A DNA stretch of 64,000 nt from Clostridia bacterium (GTDB lineage: Bacteria; Bacillota; Clostridia; Oscillospirales; CAG-272). The notes below the pieces were generated by a model. It was not told the DNA's origin and did no database searches. It saw nothing but the letters and a program-made list of their open reading frames with translations. The stretch is taken from assembly GCA_017399105.1 (NCBI GenBank), contig JAFQEJ010000008.1, positions 1-64,000 on the forward strand, read 5' to 3'. Shown here piece by piece: positions 24,262 through 33,616 of the stretch; within the stretch, counting starts at the first letter, position 1; each line of letters begins with the position of its first letter. Made by a program: the position numbers and the translations under genes.

Positions 24262-26385
24262 TCATGTTTTAGAAACAATCAGCTTTGCACTCTCCATTTT
24301 ATGATCCTTATAAGGCGAGCATCCGCCCACATAAAGAGTAAAGCTTCCCGGTTCAACGACCGAGCTGCCATCCTCGAGCACCAGTGCAAGCTCCTCGGGT
24401 GTGATCTCAAACTCCACCGTAACCTTGTTGTGAGCGGGAATAAATACACGCTTGAAGCCCTTCAGCTGAGAGATCGGCGCATCGCAAGAAGTTTCGTCAT
24501 CACAGATGTAAAGCTGTGCAACCTCATCCGAATCCATATTGCCGATATTTTCAATCTCAACGCTGCAGGTTACCGATTCACCAACCTTGATGGTATCAGC
24601 ACTAAGCTTCACCGGCAAATAAGAGAACTTGGTGTAGGATAAACCGTAACCAAAGGGATAAAGCACATCGCCGTCATAATATCGGTAGGTGCGCCCCTTC
24701 ATAGAGTAATCGCTGAAGTCGGGCAGATCCTCCACGCTGTTGTAGAAAGTCACAGGTAAACGTCCCGCAGGGCTGAATTCGCCGAAAATCAGATCGGTGA
24801 GCGCAATGCCGCCCATTTCACCGGGATACCATGCCTGGATCACAGCATTCGCCTTTTCCGCATGGGAGAGATTCACCGCGCTTCCGCTGAGATTGACCAC
24901 AATCACAGGCTTGCCCACGCCGATTACAGCATCAAGCAGCGTATTCTGCAGACCGGGCAGCTCCAGATCAATCTTATCACCTCCTGCTGCTGCATTATAA
25001 GCATCGCCTGCTTCGCCTTCGATGGTGGGATCAAGACCGACGCAAACCACGCTGATATCCGAATACTCTGCTGCCGAAATTGCTTCAGCCATGCGATCGT
25101 TCTCCTCAGCACAGCCCTCAACCTTATTCTGGTATAGATGGCATCCCTCAGCATAGGTCACATCAAAACCTTCACTCTCCAAAGTGCGGAATCCGTCAAG
25201 CATCGTGTAATAATGAGATGCCGTACCGTTATAATTGCCCTCCAGCACCTTCTTGCTGTCCGCATTGGGACCGATCACCGCAATCTTCAGCTTTTTTGCG
25301 GGATCAAGGGGAAGCAAACCGTCATTCTTTAAAAGTACCATCGTTTTACGGGCAGCCATAAGCGCCGCCTGACGGTTCTCGGGCGTGTCGTTTGCTTCGT
25401 AAGGAATATCGTCATAGGGGCAGACCTCGCCGTCACCGCCATCCACAATGCCCAGCTTGATGCGCGCGGCAAGCAGTCTCTCGACGCTCTCGCCGATCTT
25501 TTCCTCAGTGATCAGACCGTCTTCCAGTGCCGCCAGCAGATGTGCATAGGATCCGCCGCACTCGAGATCACAGCCGGCATTGACAGCCATCGCCGCCGAT
25601 TCGGCAGGAGTATTGGTCACTTGATGCGGTCCATGGAAATTGGATACCGCGCCGCAGTCGGAGACAAAGTGCCCGTCAAAGCCCATCTCACCGCGCAGCA
25701 CGCCGCCAATCATATCAGGATCACCACAGCAGGGCTTGCCATTTATGCGATTATATGCGCCCATGACTGCCTCTACTCCGGCTCTCACACACTCGCGGAA
25801 GGCAGGGAGATAGGTTTCGTAGAGATCCTTGCGCGATACAATCGAATCAAAGCCGTGGCGAATCTGCTCGGGACCACTGTGCGCCACGAAATGCTTGGCA
25901 CAGGCCGCCGCCTTGAGGAATCGCGGATGATCGCCCTGAATGCCGCGGACAAAGGCAGCGCCGATCTTACCGGAGAGATAAGGATCCTCACCATAGGTCT
26001 CATGACCTCTGCCCCATCTGGGGTCGCGGAAGATGTTCACATTGGGCGACCAGAAGGTCAGTCCCTTGTAAATGCCGTAATCTCCCTTGCGCTGAAATTC
26101 ATTGTATTTCGCTCTCGCCTCGGTCGAAACAATGTCCGCGCAATCCTGAATCAGCTTCTCATCAAAGGTTGCCGCCAGACCGATCGCCTGCGGAAAAACA
26201 GTCGCCACACCTGCACGGGCAACCCCGTGAAGCGCTTCATTCCACCAGCAATACTTCTTAATGCCGAGACGATCAATCGGTGCCGCATTGTGCATGGTCT
26301 GAAAAACCTTCTCCTCGGCACTCATCTGCGCGACAAGCTCCTTAGCGCGGACTTTAATCTTTCTCTTATTCTCAGCTGTAATCAT
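24262..26385 (-). CDS. Glycoside hydrolase family 3, beta-xylosidase/beta-glucosidase type
   Basis: About 707 residues. N-terminal GH3 barrel with KRFV-like AKHFVAHSGPE, ECVRAGVEAVMGAYNRING and the nucleophile loop HFVSDCGAV (Asp). The second alpha/beta sandwich begins after ARKTMVLLKNDG and includes NLSGSAV and AWYPGEMGG. The final 130 residues are a fibronectin III-like domain (YPFGYGLSYTKF, then EPGSFTLYVGG). No signal peptide, so it hydrolyses imported oligosaccharides. Being next to xylA suggests beta-xylosidase activity; glucosidase or arabinofuranosidase is possible. ATG 26385 has GGAGG six bases upstream. Same transcript as xylA, 69 bases apart with an intercistronic hairpin. Confidence 0.94.
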   Translation of the reverse strand: MITAENKRKIKVRAKELVAQMSAEEKVFQTMHNAAPIDRLGIKKYCWWNEALHGVARAGVATVFPQAIGLAATFDEKLIQDCADIVSTEARAKYNEFQRKGDYGIYKGLTFWSPNVNIFRDPRWGRGHETYGEDPYLSGKIGAAFVRGIQGDHPRFLKAAACAKHFVAHSGPEQIRHGFDSIVSRKDLYETYLPAFRECVRAGVEAVMGAYNRINGKPCCGDPDMIGGVLRGEMGFDGHFVSDCGAVSNFHGPHQVTNTPAESAAMAVNAGCDLECGGSYAHLLAALEDGLITEEKIGESVERLLAARIKLGIVDGGDGEVCPYDDIPYEANDTPENRQAALMAARKTMVLLKNDGLLPLDPAKKLKIAVIGPNADSKKVLEGNYNGTASHYYTMLDGFRTLESEGFDVTYAEGCHLYQNKVEGCAEENDRMAEAISAAEYSDISVVCVGLDPTIEGEAGDAYNAAAGGDKIDLELPGLQNTLLDAVIGVGKPVIVVNLSGSAVNLSHAEKANAVIQAWYPGEMGGIALTDLIFGEFSPAGRLPVTFYNSVEDLPDFSDYSMKGRTYRYYDGDVLYPFGYGLSYTKFSYLPVKLSADTIKVGESVTCSVEIENIGNMDSDEVAQLYICDDETSCDAPISQLKGFKRVFIPAHNKVTVEFEITPEELALVLEDGSSVVEPGSFTLYVGGCSPYKDHKMESAKLIVSKT

Positions 26386-26405
26386 AATAATCCTCCGTAT
26401 GTATG

Positions 26406-26444
26406 AGAAGAGCCGCAAAAGATGAATTTCGCGGCTCCTCTTCT
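26406..26444 (-). promoter_or_regulatory. Intercistronic hairpin between xylA and the GH3 gene
   Basis: AGAAGAGCCGC pairs with GCGGCTCcTCTTCT (one bulge). No T-run follows on the minus strand, so it is more likely an mRNA-stabilising stem than a terminator. It could set a different level for xylA and GH3. Confidence 0.6.
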
Positions 26445-26454
26445 TAAATATTGC

Positions 26455-27774
26455 TTATCTGTCGAACATAATCGAGTTCAGGATATTTTCAAGATATTCC
26501 TGTCTGCCGCTGTCCTTCGACTTCACATCGCCAAGCGAATGTGCGTAATCAGAGAGCGACTCAAGAGTAGCCTTGCCCGAGACAATATCAGCACCGATTC
26601 CGCTGCTGTAGGAAGCATAGCGTGCCTTCACAAACTCGTCAATTCTACCGTCCTTGATAATGCGCAGAGCCAGCTTGTAGCCGAGAGCAAAGGCATCCAT
26701 ACCTGCGATGAAGGAGTGAACAATATCCTCATCGGTCATCGAAGCGCGTCTTGCCTTGGAGTCGAAGTTCAGACCGCCGTTGGTGAAGCCACCTGCACGG
26801 ATAACCTCGAGCATGCAGAGCGTTGTCTCATAAACATTGGTGGGGAATTGGTCAGTATCCCAGCCCAGCAGCATGTCGCCCTGGTTTGCGTCGATGGAAC
26901 CGAATGCACCATTGATTCTCGCAACGCAGAGCTCATGCTGGAAGGTGTGACCTGCCAGTGTTGCATGATTTGCCTCGATATTGAGCTTGAAATCCTTTGT
27001 CAGATCATACTTTCTGAGGAAAGCAAGCACGGTGGAGGCATCGAAATCATACTGATGCTTGGTAGGTTCCTTCGGCTTGGGCTCAATGTAGAAGTCACCG
27101 GTAAAGCCGTGTGCACGTCCGTACTCGGCAGCCATCTTCAGCAGACGGGCAAGATTGTCCAGCTCCAGACCCATATCGGTGTTGAGCAGGGTTTCATAGC
27201 CCTCACGGCCACCCCAGAATACATATCCCTGACCACCAAGCTCGATGGTGGTATCAAGAGCGCACTTGATCTGAGCTGCTGCAAAAGCAAATACGTCTGC
27301 ATTGCAGCTTGTGCCCGCACCGTGAACATAACGGGGATTGCCGAAGCAGTTTGCAGTACCCCAAAGCAGCTTCTTGTCATATTTCGCCATAAGCTCCTTC
27401 ACTATGCCTGCGATATGCTTCACATTTGCACAGCTCTCGGCAATCGTTGCGCCTTCGGGAGCCAGGTCGCGATCATGGAAGCAGAAATAGTCCACACTCA
27501 GCTTGTTCATCAGCTCAAAAGCAGCATAAGCCTTGTTCTCATAGGTTTCCATCAACGTATTGCCGCCAAAGGATTTATCCATTGTGCCCGAACCGAACAT
27601 GTCGGTGCCCTCTGCACACATGGTATGCCACCATGCCAGAGCAAACTTCAGCTTGTCACGCATCCTGCCGCCATCGATAATCTCATCGGGATTGTAGTGA
27701 CGGAAAGCAAGGGGATTGGTCGAGCCGGGACCTTCATACTTGATCACGGGAATCTGCGGAAAAAATTCTTTCAT
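26455..27774 (-). CDS. xylA: Xylose isomerase
   Basis: 439 residues, class II length. Family landmarks: FAFAWWHTMC-like [18 protein letters not shown] at the N-terminal barrel, [10 protein letters not shown] with the catalytic His, [41 protein letters not shown] and GNQGD-like [16 protein letters not shown] for metal binding. It converts D-xylose to D-xylulose in the cytoplasm. No xylulokinase is in the window. Start preceded by AAAGGAG. It is divergent from an AraC gene, and 21-bp direct repeats lie in between, so xylose-responsive AraC control is likely. Confidence 0.97.
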   Translation of the reverse strand: MKEFFPQIPVIKYEGPGSTNPLAFRHYNPDEIIDGGRMRDKLKFALAWWHTMCAEGTDMFGSGTMDKSFGGNTLMETYENKAYAAFELMNKLSVDYFCFHDRDLAPEGATIAESCANVKHIAGIVKELMAKYDKKLLWGTANCFGNPRYVHGAGTSCNADVFAFAAAQIKCALDTTIELGGQGYVFWGGREGYETLLNTDMGLELDNLARLLKMAAEYGRAHGFTGDFYIEPKPKEPTKHQYDFDASTVLAFLRKYDLTKDFKLNIEANHATLAGHTFQHELCVARINGAFGSIDANQGDMLLGWDTDQFPTNVYETTLCMLEVIRAGGFTNGGLNFDSKARRASMTDEDIVHSFIAGMDAFALGYKLALRIIKDGRIDEFVKARYASYSSGIGADIVSGKATLESLSDYAHSLGDVKSKDSGRQEYLENILNSIMFDR

Positions 27775-27863
27775 AAGTCGTCTCCTTTATTTATCAGTGT
27801 AATAGATTTCTCATCTCAACATATTCATTTTAACATATATCCACCACGAAATATACAGATATT

Positions 27864-27899
27864 TTGCTTTTATCTGGACACATCTTGCTTTTTTCTTGC
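27864..27899. promoter_or_regulatory. Candidate AraC-type operator: 21-bp-spaced direct repeat in the xylA/araC divergon
   Basis: Two copies of a 15-bp sequence resembling TTGCTTTTwTCTkGm start at 27864 and 27885, exactly 21 bp apart and 13 of 15 identical. AraC/XylS proteins usually contact two half-sites at two-helical-turn spacing. The second copy abuts the -35 of the divergent araC-like gene. Confidence 0.6.
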
Positions 27900-27924
27900 A
27901 TTTTTCAATCGATTGTGATATACT
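27896..27924 (+). promoter_or_regulatory. Promoter of the AraC-type gene at 27961
   Basis: TTGCAT (27896-27901), 17-base spacer and TATACT (27919-27924) preceded by TTGTGA, an extended -10. Confidence 0.75.
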
Positions 27925-27960
27925 GAACCCAGACAGGATTCAATCAGGTGAGGTAAGCGA

Positions 27961-28794
27961 ATGAAAGACACCGCTCTGTACGAAAAAACCAACCGTGCCA
28001 CAGGCAGCTATCCGTTTTTCGGCATCGAACACAATAACATCAATTTCATCAATCACTTTCATGAAGAGCTTGAAGTTGTCATTCTTCTCGAAGGAGCTGT
28101 ACAGATTTCAACCGACGAAGGATTTCAAACGGTTTCACAAGACGAAATTTGCTTTATCATGCCGGGAGAGATTCATGGCTTCATCTCAACCGTACCCAAT
28201 CGGCTCTATTTGATGAAGGTGCCGCTGATCTCGGAGGTCGAAAATGTCACCTTCCCTCTCATGCGTATGCGCGACAGTATTATAACCCCCGCACACCCCT
28301 GCCACAGCGAGGTCAAATCTCTTCTCTTTGAAATGATCCGCGAGCACAGCGAAAAAAAGCTCGGCTATGAATTCGCCGTAAAGTCAGCACAATTCCGTCT
28401 GATCACCATTCTCCTGCGCAGTCTGCCTCATGATTTTATCAATGCAAGCGAAAACGAACGGATCAAATCGGGTATGCAGCTTCTCAAGGCTGTCAATGAA
28501 TATATCGAGGAGCACTACACACACGACATCAAGCTTTCGGACGTAGCCGCCTACTGTAAGTATTCCATCTATTATTTTTCCCACTTCTTCAAGGATATGA
28601 CCGGCATCAGCTTCGGTGATTATCTCTCCATCTTCCGTCTGAAGAAGGCAGCCGCTCTCATGAATGCCACCGACGCAAAAATGACCGAAATTGCTTTTGC
28701 CTGCGGCTTCAATAATATCCGTTCCTTCAATCGCATGTTCAAAAAGCATTTCGCCGCAACACCCTCAGACTACCGCAAAGCCCTTAATTCATAA
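27961..28794 (+). CDS. AraC-family transcriptional regulator
   Basis: 277 residues. N-terminal cupin-like sensing domain (HFHEELEVVILLEGAVQIS, IMPGEIHGF), then the C-terminal two-HTH AraC domain from about residue 175: LSDVAAYCKYSIYYFSHFFK and FNNIRSFNRMFKKHF.ATPSDYR. It probably senses a sugar and regulates xylA-GH3 on one side and the glycyl radical enzyme gene 20 bases downstream on the other. SD GAGGT before the ATG. The 21-bp direct repeats at 27864-27899 are its most likely site. Confidence 0.93.
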   Translation: MKDTALYEKTNRATGSYPFFGIEHNNINFINHFHEELEVVILLEGAVQISTDEGFQTVSQDEICFIMPGEIHGFISTVPNRLYLMKVPLISEVENVTFPLMRMRDSIITPAHPCHSEVKSLLFEMIREHSEKKLGYEFAVKSAQFRLITILLRSLPHDFINASENERIKSGMQLLKAVNEYIEEHYTHDIKLSDVAAYCKYSIYYFSHFFKDMTGISFGDYLSIFRLKKAAALMNATDAKMTEIAFACGFNNIRSFNRMFKKHFAATPSDYRKALNS

Positions 28795-28814
28795 ATTTCA
28801 TGGAGGAAATTACC

Positions 28815-30800
28815 ATGACTCTTTCTGATCGACTCTTTTCTGTCGGCGAGCCATATGCTGCCGGCTTCTTTGAATTCGAAGGACACTCGCTTCTTTATAA
28901 TTTTGCAAACGCGCACCGCCGCTTTCTCGAGCAGGCAGTGCTTGCTCCATATGATGGCGGCAGACTCTATCCCTGCGGCCCCAATATCCGCTATTACCAC
29001 GAAAATGCCAATATGGCGGTCATGCCCGAATTTTCCTACACCTATTCCTTCAATCATCCCCATCTTCAAAAGAAATGCCCTGAGGCTGCCGAAGCTCTTC
29101 TCAGCCTGCATCAGAAGGTCGCCCCCATTCAAACCCCGCATACTGTCGGCGGCGCAGGCTATACTCATGGCTTTGTCAATTATAAACGTATACTTGCAGA
29201 AGGTCTTTCCGGCTATCGCGCCCGCGTGACAGCTCTTTCCGACGGCGATTTCAAGGAAGCGATGCTCCTCCTCCTCGATGGTATTGAAGCCTACCGCAAA
29301 CGCTGCGTCGTACTCCTTCGCGAGTCCAATGCTGACACTGCCCTCATCGATGCCCTCGAATATGTACCCGAACACAGCCCACGCAACATCTACGAAGCAC
29401 TCGTCGCATGGAATTTCATCTACTATATCGACGGCTGTGATGACATCGGTGCCCTTGACCGCAATCTTCTTCCCTACTACAATGGCGAAGATATCGTTGA
29501 CCTGATCCACGAGCTCTTCCTGCATGTCAATGTCAACAACGGATGGTCAGGTCCTCTCGGTCCCGAATACAACGAGATCACCCGCCAGTGCATCCGCGCC
29601 ATACAGGGATGCCGCCGTCCCAATCTCCAACTTCTTGTCAAGCCTGACATGCCCGATGAAATCTGGGATGAGATCTATGCATCGCTTGCCACAAGCTGCG
29701 GTCAGCCTGCACTCTACAATTACAACCGCTACATGACAATGCTCAAATCACTGATGCCCGAGGTTCCTGATGAAGACTGGTCACGTCTCAGCTTTGGCGG
29801 ATGCACCGAAACCATGCTGGAGGGTATCTCAAATGTAGGCTCCGACGATGCAGGCATCAATACGGCACTCATCTTCGACTGTTATCTGCGCGCCCATCTT
29901 GCCGACTGTACCGATTTTGACAGCTTCTATCACGGCTTGGTTTCACAGATTCGCCTTGAAATCGCCGAGGTCATGGATATTCTCAACGAATATCGCCGCA
30001 CCCGTGCCCTTTACCGTCCGCAGCCTGTCCGCACCCTCTTTGTTGATGACTGTATCGACAGGCAGCGCGACTTCAACGATGACGGTGCCCGCTGGTACTG
30101 GAGCGTCATCAATGTGGCAGGTCTGATCAATGTCATCGATTCGCTTTCTGTCATCCGCGCTCTCGTCTATGAGGAAAAACGCTATACCGCAGAACAGTTC
30201 ATCGAAAAAATGGATTCCCGCGATCCCGATTTTCTCGCAGAAGCAAGAGCGTGTCCCTGCTATGGCGTAGATGATGATCGCGCTGATCTGCTGGGCACAT
30301 CCCTCGCTAAGGAAATATTTGACGCTTTCGACCAACGTACCTGCTACCCCCGCGGCAAATTTTACCCTGTCTCCAACCAGTTTGTGACCTATGCGGACGC
30401 AGGAATTCCGGTTGCCGCCACCCCCGACGGAAGATGCTGCAGTGCTCCCCTCTGCGACTCGATTGGTGCCATCCACGGCAACGACACCAAAGGTCCCACA
30501 GCACTCCTCAATTCTGTTTCCAAGCTTCCCTTCGACCGCGTCATCGGTACACCGATCATGAATCTGCGCATGAAGAAAGAACATCTTGACTCACTTTTAA
30601 AACCCCTGGTTTCGGTTTTCTTTGAGCGCGGCGGTATGCAGCTTCAGATCAGTTGTATTTCCCGCGAGGACATTCTCGATGCCATGGAGCATCCCGAAAA
30701 TCACCGTAATCTCATTGTCCGCATTGGCGGCTACAGCGAATACTTCAACAGTCTCTCCCCCACCCTCAAGCAAACCGTCCTCGAGCGCACCGAATACTAA
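28815..30800 (+). CDS. Glycyl radical enzyme (PFL-like), substrate unknown
   Basis: About 661 residues, shorter than pyruvate formate-lyase or the B12-independent diol dehydratases. The active-site loop is GGCTETM with Cys330 followed two residues later by Glu, as in dehydratase-type GREs (GCxE), not the Cys-Cys of pyruvate formate-lyase. The radical loop is VRIGGYSEYF with Gly639 near the C-terminus. The start is ATG 28815, since GGAGGAA in front of it overlaps the earlier ATG. The AraC gene lies 20 bases upstream, so both are one operon. No activase is adjacent; the nearest is at 40003-40923. Dehydration of a sugar-derived polyol or acid is an inference from the Glu. Confidence 0.88.
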   Translation: MTLSDRLFSVGEPYAAGFFEFEGHSLLYNFANAHRRFLEQAVLAPYDGGRLYPCGPNIRYYHENANMAVMPEFSYTYSFNHPHLQKKCPEAAEALLSLHQKVAPIQTPHTVGGAGYTHGFVNYKRILAEGLSGYRARVTALSDGDFKEAMLLLLDGIEAYRKRCVVLLRESNADTALIDALEYVPEHSPRNIYEALVAWNFIYYIDGCDDIGALDRNLLPYYNGEDIVDLIHELFLHVNVNNGWSGPLGPEYNEITRQCIRAIQGCRRPNLQLLVKPDMPDEIWDEIYASLATSCGQPALYNYNRYMTMLKSLMPEVPDEDWSRLSFGGCTETMLEGISNVGSDDAGINTALIFDCYLRAHLADCTDFDSFYHGLVSQIRLEIAEVMDILNEYRRTRALYRPQPVRTLFVDDCIDRQRDFNDDGARWYWSVINVAGLINVIDSLSVIRALVYEEKRYTAEQFIEKMDSRDPDFLAEARACPCYGVDDDRADLLGTSLAKEIFDAFDQRTCYPRGKFYPVSNQFVTYADAGIPVAATPDGRCCSAPLCDSIGAIHGNDTKGPTALLNSVSKLPFDRVIGTPIMNLRMKKEHLDSLLKPLVSVFFERGGMQLQISCISREDILDAMEHPENHRNLIVRIGGYSEYFNSLSPTLKQTVLERTEY

Positions 30801-30900
30801 CCCCACCGTACCGGTGCCACCGTGCCGGTGGACGGCATGTATCGGTGTTAGGTATACCGGAACGAAGCTGTATACCACGAGGGGAGAGAAATTTGAATAT
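30801..30900. other. Intergenic hairpins after the glycyl radical enzyme gene
   Basis: GC-rich tract unlike its surroundings. CCACCG pairs with CGGTGG over a three-base loop, and GGTATAC pairs with GTATACC around 12 bases. Neither is followed by a T-run. Function unknown. Confidence 0.45.
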
Positions 30901-30922
30901 TTAATAGATTTTTATATAAAAT

Positions 30923-30962
30923 AACAGGACTGAGTCATTTCAGATGCTTCAGTCCTGTTTGC
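30923..30962 (-). terminator. Terminator of the dnaX-ybaB-recR transcript
   Basis: CAGGACTGA pairs with TCAGTCCTG; on the minus strand it is followed by TTATTTTATATAAAA, AT-rich with U-runs. Confidence 0.75.
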
Positions 30963-30971
30963 ATATTCCAT

Positions 30972-31571
30972 TTAAAGAGCTCTGCGGCCTTCGATGGCGC
31001 GGTAGAGGGTTACCTCATCGGCAAACTCCAGATCACCGCCCACGGGAACACCGTAAGCAAGTCTGCTCACCTGCACGCCGAAGGGTTTGAGAAGCTTGGT
31101 GATATACATCGCCGTTGTTTCGCCCTCCACATTGGGATTGGTGGCGATAATCACTTCCTTGACCTCTCCGTCTGCACAGCGTGCCACCAGCTCCTTGACG
31201 GTGAGCTGATCGGGACCTATGCCGTCCATGGGAGAGAGAACACCGCCCAGCACATGATAGAGTCCGTTGTATTCGCGCACACGCTCAATCGACATCAGCG
31301 CACGGGTATCCTCCACCACGCAGACGGTCGAACGGTCGCGGCTCTCATCCGAGCAGATGGGACAAAGCTCCGCTTCGCTCAGATTGAAGCAGCAGCCACA
31401 CCTGCGGATGTCACGCTTAGCCGAAAGAATCGCCTCGGCAAATTCAACCGCACGGCTCTCTTCCAGCTCCAGCGTCGCGAAAGCCATACGAACAGCCGAC
31501 TTGCGCCCGATACCGGGAAGCCGCTGAAAGCTCTCCACCAGCCGCTCAAGAGGTGCAATAAATTCAGACAT
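30972..31571 (-). CDS. recR: Recombination protein RecR
   Basis: 199 residues. Helix-hairpin-helix near the N-terminus (FQRLPGIGRKSA), a Cys4 zinc finger CGCCFNLSEAELCPIC, a Toprim domain (VCVVEDTRALMSIERV and TNPNVEGETTAMYI), then the C-terminal SRLAYGVPVGGDLEF. It works with RecO in loading RecA onto gapped DNA. It follows ybaB by nine bases; the order dnaX-ybaB-recR is conserved across Firmicutes. Confidence 0.98.
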   Translation of the reverse strand: MSEFIAPLERLVESFQRLPGIGRKSAVRMAFATLELEESRAVEFAEAILSAKRDIRRCGCCFNLSEAELCPICSDESRDRSTVCVVEDTRALMSIERVREYNGLYHVLGGVLSPMDGIGPDQLTVKELVARCADGEVKEVIIATNPNVEGETTAMYITKLLKPFGVQVSRLAYGVPVGGDLEFADEVTLYRAIEGRRAL

Positions 31572-31580
31572 ACGATCCTA

Positions 31581-31928
31581 TCAGAACAGACCGGGCATAT
31601 TGATGTTGCCGGTGATCTTGGAAAGCTCGCTCTGGTTGGTATCTTCAACCTTCTTGATTGCTTCGTTGACAGCAGCAATCAGCACATCGGAGAGAGTTTC
31701 AATATCGTCGGGATCGACAATTTCGGGCTTGAGATCGATGGAGAGAATCTCCTTCTTTCCGTTGATCTTGACAGTAACAACGCCACCGCCCGCATTGATC
31801 TCATACTCACGCTCATCGAGCTGAGCCTGAAGTGCTTCCATATCCTCCTGCATCTTCTGCGCCTGACGGATCATTCCCTGCATATTCTGAGGGCCGCCGC
31901 CCATTCCCTGAGGTAATCTTGCTTTCAT
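31581..31928 (-). CDS. ybaB: YbaB/EbfC nucleoid-associated protein
   Basis: 115 residues. MQGMIRQAQKMQEDMEALQ is the coiled-coil tweezer arm, then GGVVTVKINGKKEILSI and DLIAAVNEAIKK-like VLIAAVNEAIKKV. It binds DNA as a dimer and lies between dnaX and recR. The N-terminal Gly/Pro/Gln-rich MKARLPQGMGGG is typical. AAAGGA is placed nine bases before the ATG. Confidence 0.96.
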   Translation of the reverse strand: MKARLPQGMGGGPQNMQGMIRQAQKMQEDMEALQAQLDEREYEINAGGGVVTVKINGKKEILSIDLKPEIVDPDDIETLSDVLIAAVNEAIKKVEDTNQSELSKITGNINMPGLF

Positions 31929-31977
31929 GATTCATATTCCTTTCGTTTTCTGATCTTTATATGTTCGTGTGTGATAT

Positions 31978-33573
31978 TCAGCTTTCGAGGTCGGCTGCAA
32001 GTGAATCGATATCATCGACAGGCATATCCTCTGCCTTTACACAGACCACCGTATAGTCGCTCACAGTCGGTGTGTTTGCGCGAAGCACAGCAAGCAGCTG
32101 AGGCTGTGTCTTATCCGACTCGAGGATCTTTTTGGTAAAGTTGTCTGCCACATAAATGATCACCCGATCACCTGAAATCGAAGCCTTCGCCTGCTTCAGG
32201 AATGCCGCGCCGGCTCTGTCATACCGCTCAAAGGTCTTAACGGCCTCCATCCATCCCGGATAAGAGCGCGCGGGAGCATTTGCTTTTACCTCTGCCTGTA
32301 CTGCAGGAGCTTGCTCCTTCGACGGTTCAACAGAAGCTGTTTCTGTTGCTGAAGCCGCTTTTTTTGCTGCCGGCTGCCCCTGGCTCTGCTGCTGAACAGC
32401 CATTGCCGATGCCGCAGGAATACCGCCCATGGCGATTTTATCCTCCAGTGCCGCAATGCGTGCCGCCAGAGCCTCGGTGGAGCTTCCGTGCTTTTCGTTC
32501 GCCATGCGAACCAATGTCATCTCAGCACAGAGCCGCTTGTCCGAAGCATTTCTCTGCATAGAAGTATATGCTTCGTCCAGCAGTTTGCAGTGATAGATAA
32601 TCTGATCGGTGCGGTATGCTGCCGCCGCCTGTCTGGTATCCTCATATTCATTGGGGGTCAGATCAAGATATTCCGCCGCATTCTTAGCGCATCTTGTCAC
32701 CAGCATGTCACGGTAGAAGGAAAGCAGCTCACCGAAAAAGACCGACATATCCTTGGATGCCGCCGAAGCCTCAGCTACAATACCGAAGAGTGCCTCGATA
32801 TCCCCCGAAACCACCGCGCCCGCCGTCCTTGCAAGCGTCTCTCTGCCCGCGCCGCCCGAAACCTCGTTAACACGCGCCACATTGACCGCAGCTCCCGATG
32901 CCGCGCACAGCTCCAGTAGGCTGATTGAGTCTCGCATGCCGCCCGAAGACAGCTTTGCAATCTGCAGTGCCGCCTCGCGCTCAAGCGAAATTCCCTCTTC
33001 CTCTGCAATATGTGCCAGTCTGTCTGCGATCACAGGAGAAGCGATTCTTCTGAAGTCAAATCGCTGACAGCGTGAAAGAATGGTCGCCGGAATCTTCTGC
33101 AGCTCGGTTGTAGCGAGGATAAAAATCACCTGTGCAGGCGGCTCCTCCAGCGTTTTCAGAAGCGCATTGAAAGCCGACGCCGAGAGCATGTGTACCTCGT
33201 CAATAATATAGACGCGATATCTGACCGCAGAAGGCGTATAGACCACCTCATCGCGAATGTCGCGGATGTAGTCAACACCGTTGTTGCTGGCTGCATCCAT
33301 TTCAAGTACATCGGTTGCCCGTCCCTCATCAATCGAGCGGCAGGCATCACATTCATTGCAGGGATTTCCTCCAATCGGATGCTCGCAGTTGACAGCCTTC
33401 GCAAGAATCTTAGCACATGTCGTCTTACCTGTACCGCGTGACCCGCAGAACAGATACGCGTGATTGGTACGCCCGTTTGCAACCTCATGCGAAAGAACGT
33501 TTGTGATATGCTCCTGACCACAAACCTCGGAGAAAGTCCGCGGACGCCATTTACGGTATAAAGCCTGATGCAT
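31978..33573 (-). CDS. dnaX: DNA polymerase III gamma/tau subunit
   Basis: About 531 residues. The AAA+ clamp-loader ATPase is complete: LYRKWRPRTF, P-loop GSRGTGKT, zinc module with CEHPIGGNPCNECDAC, DEVHML and SRCQRFDFRRI. After about residue 365 there is an Ala/Gln/Ser-rich linker and a short C-terminal domain, so the protein is compact compared with E. coli tau. ATG 33573 has AAAGGAGG nine bases upstream; a GTG two codons earlier sits too close. The SRP RNA gene lies directly upstream, the usual Firmicutes arrangement. Confidence 0.96.
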   Translation of the reverse strand: MHQALYRKWRPRTFSEVCGQEHITNVLSHEVANGRTNHAYLFCGSRGTGKTTCAKILAKAVNCEHPIGGNPCNECDACRSIDEGRATDVLEMDAASNNGVDYIRDIRDEVVYTPSAVRYRVYIIDEVHMLSASAFNALLKTLEEPPAQVIFILATTELQKIPATILSRCQRFDFRRIASPVIADRLAHIAEEEGISLEREAALQIAKLSSGGMRDSISLLELCAASGAAVNVARVNEVSGGAGRETLARTAGAVVSGDIEALFGIVAEASAASKDMSVFFGELLSFYRDMLVTRCAKNAAEYLDLTPNEYEDTRQAAAAYRTDQIIYHCKLLDEAYTSMQRNASDKRLCAEMTLVRMANEKHGSSTEALAARIAALEDKIAMGGIPAASAMAVQQQSQGQPAAKKAASATETASVEPSKEQAPAVQAEVKANAPARSYPGWMEAVKTFERYDRAGAAFLKQAKASISGDRVIIYVADNFTKKILESDKTQPQLLAVLRANTPTVSDYTVVCVKAEDMPVDDIDSLAADLES

Positions 33574-33616
33574 CGGCACATTCCTCCTTTATCCAATCAG
33601 ACGGTTGAAAAATAAA

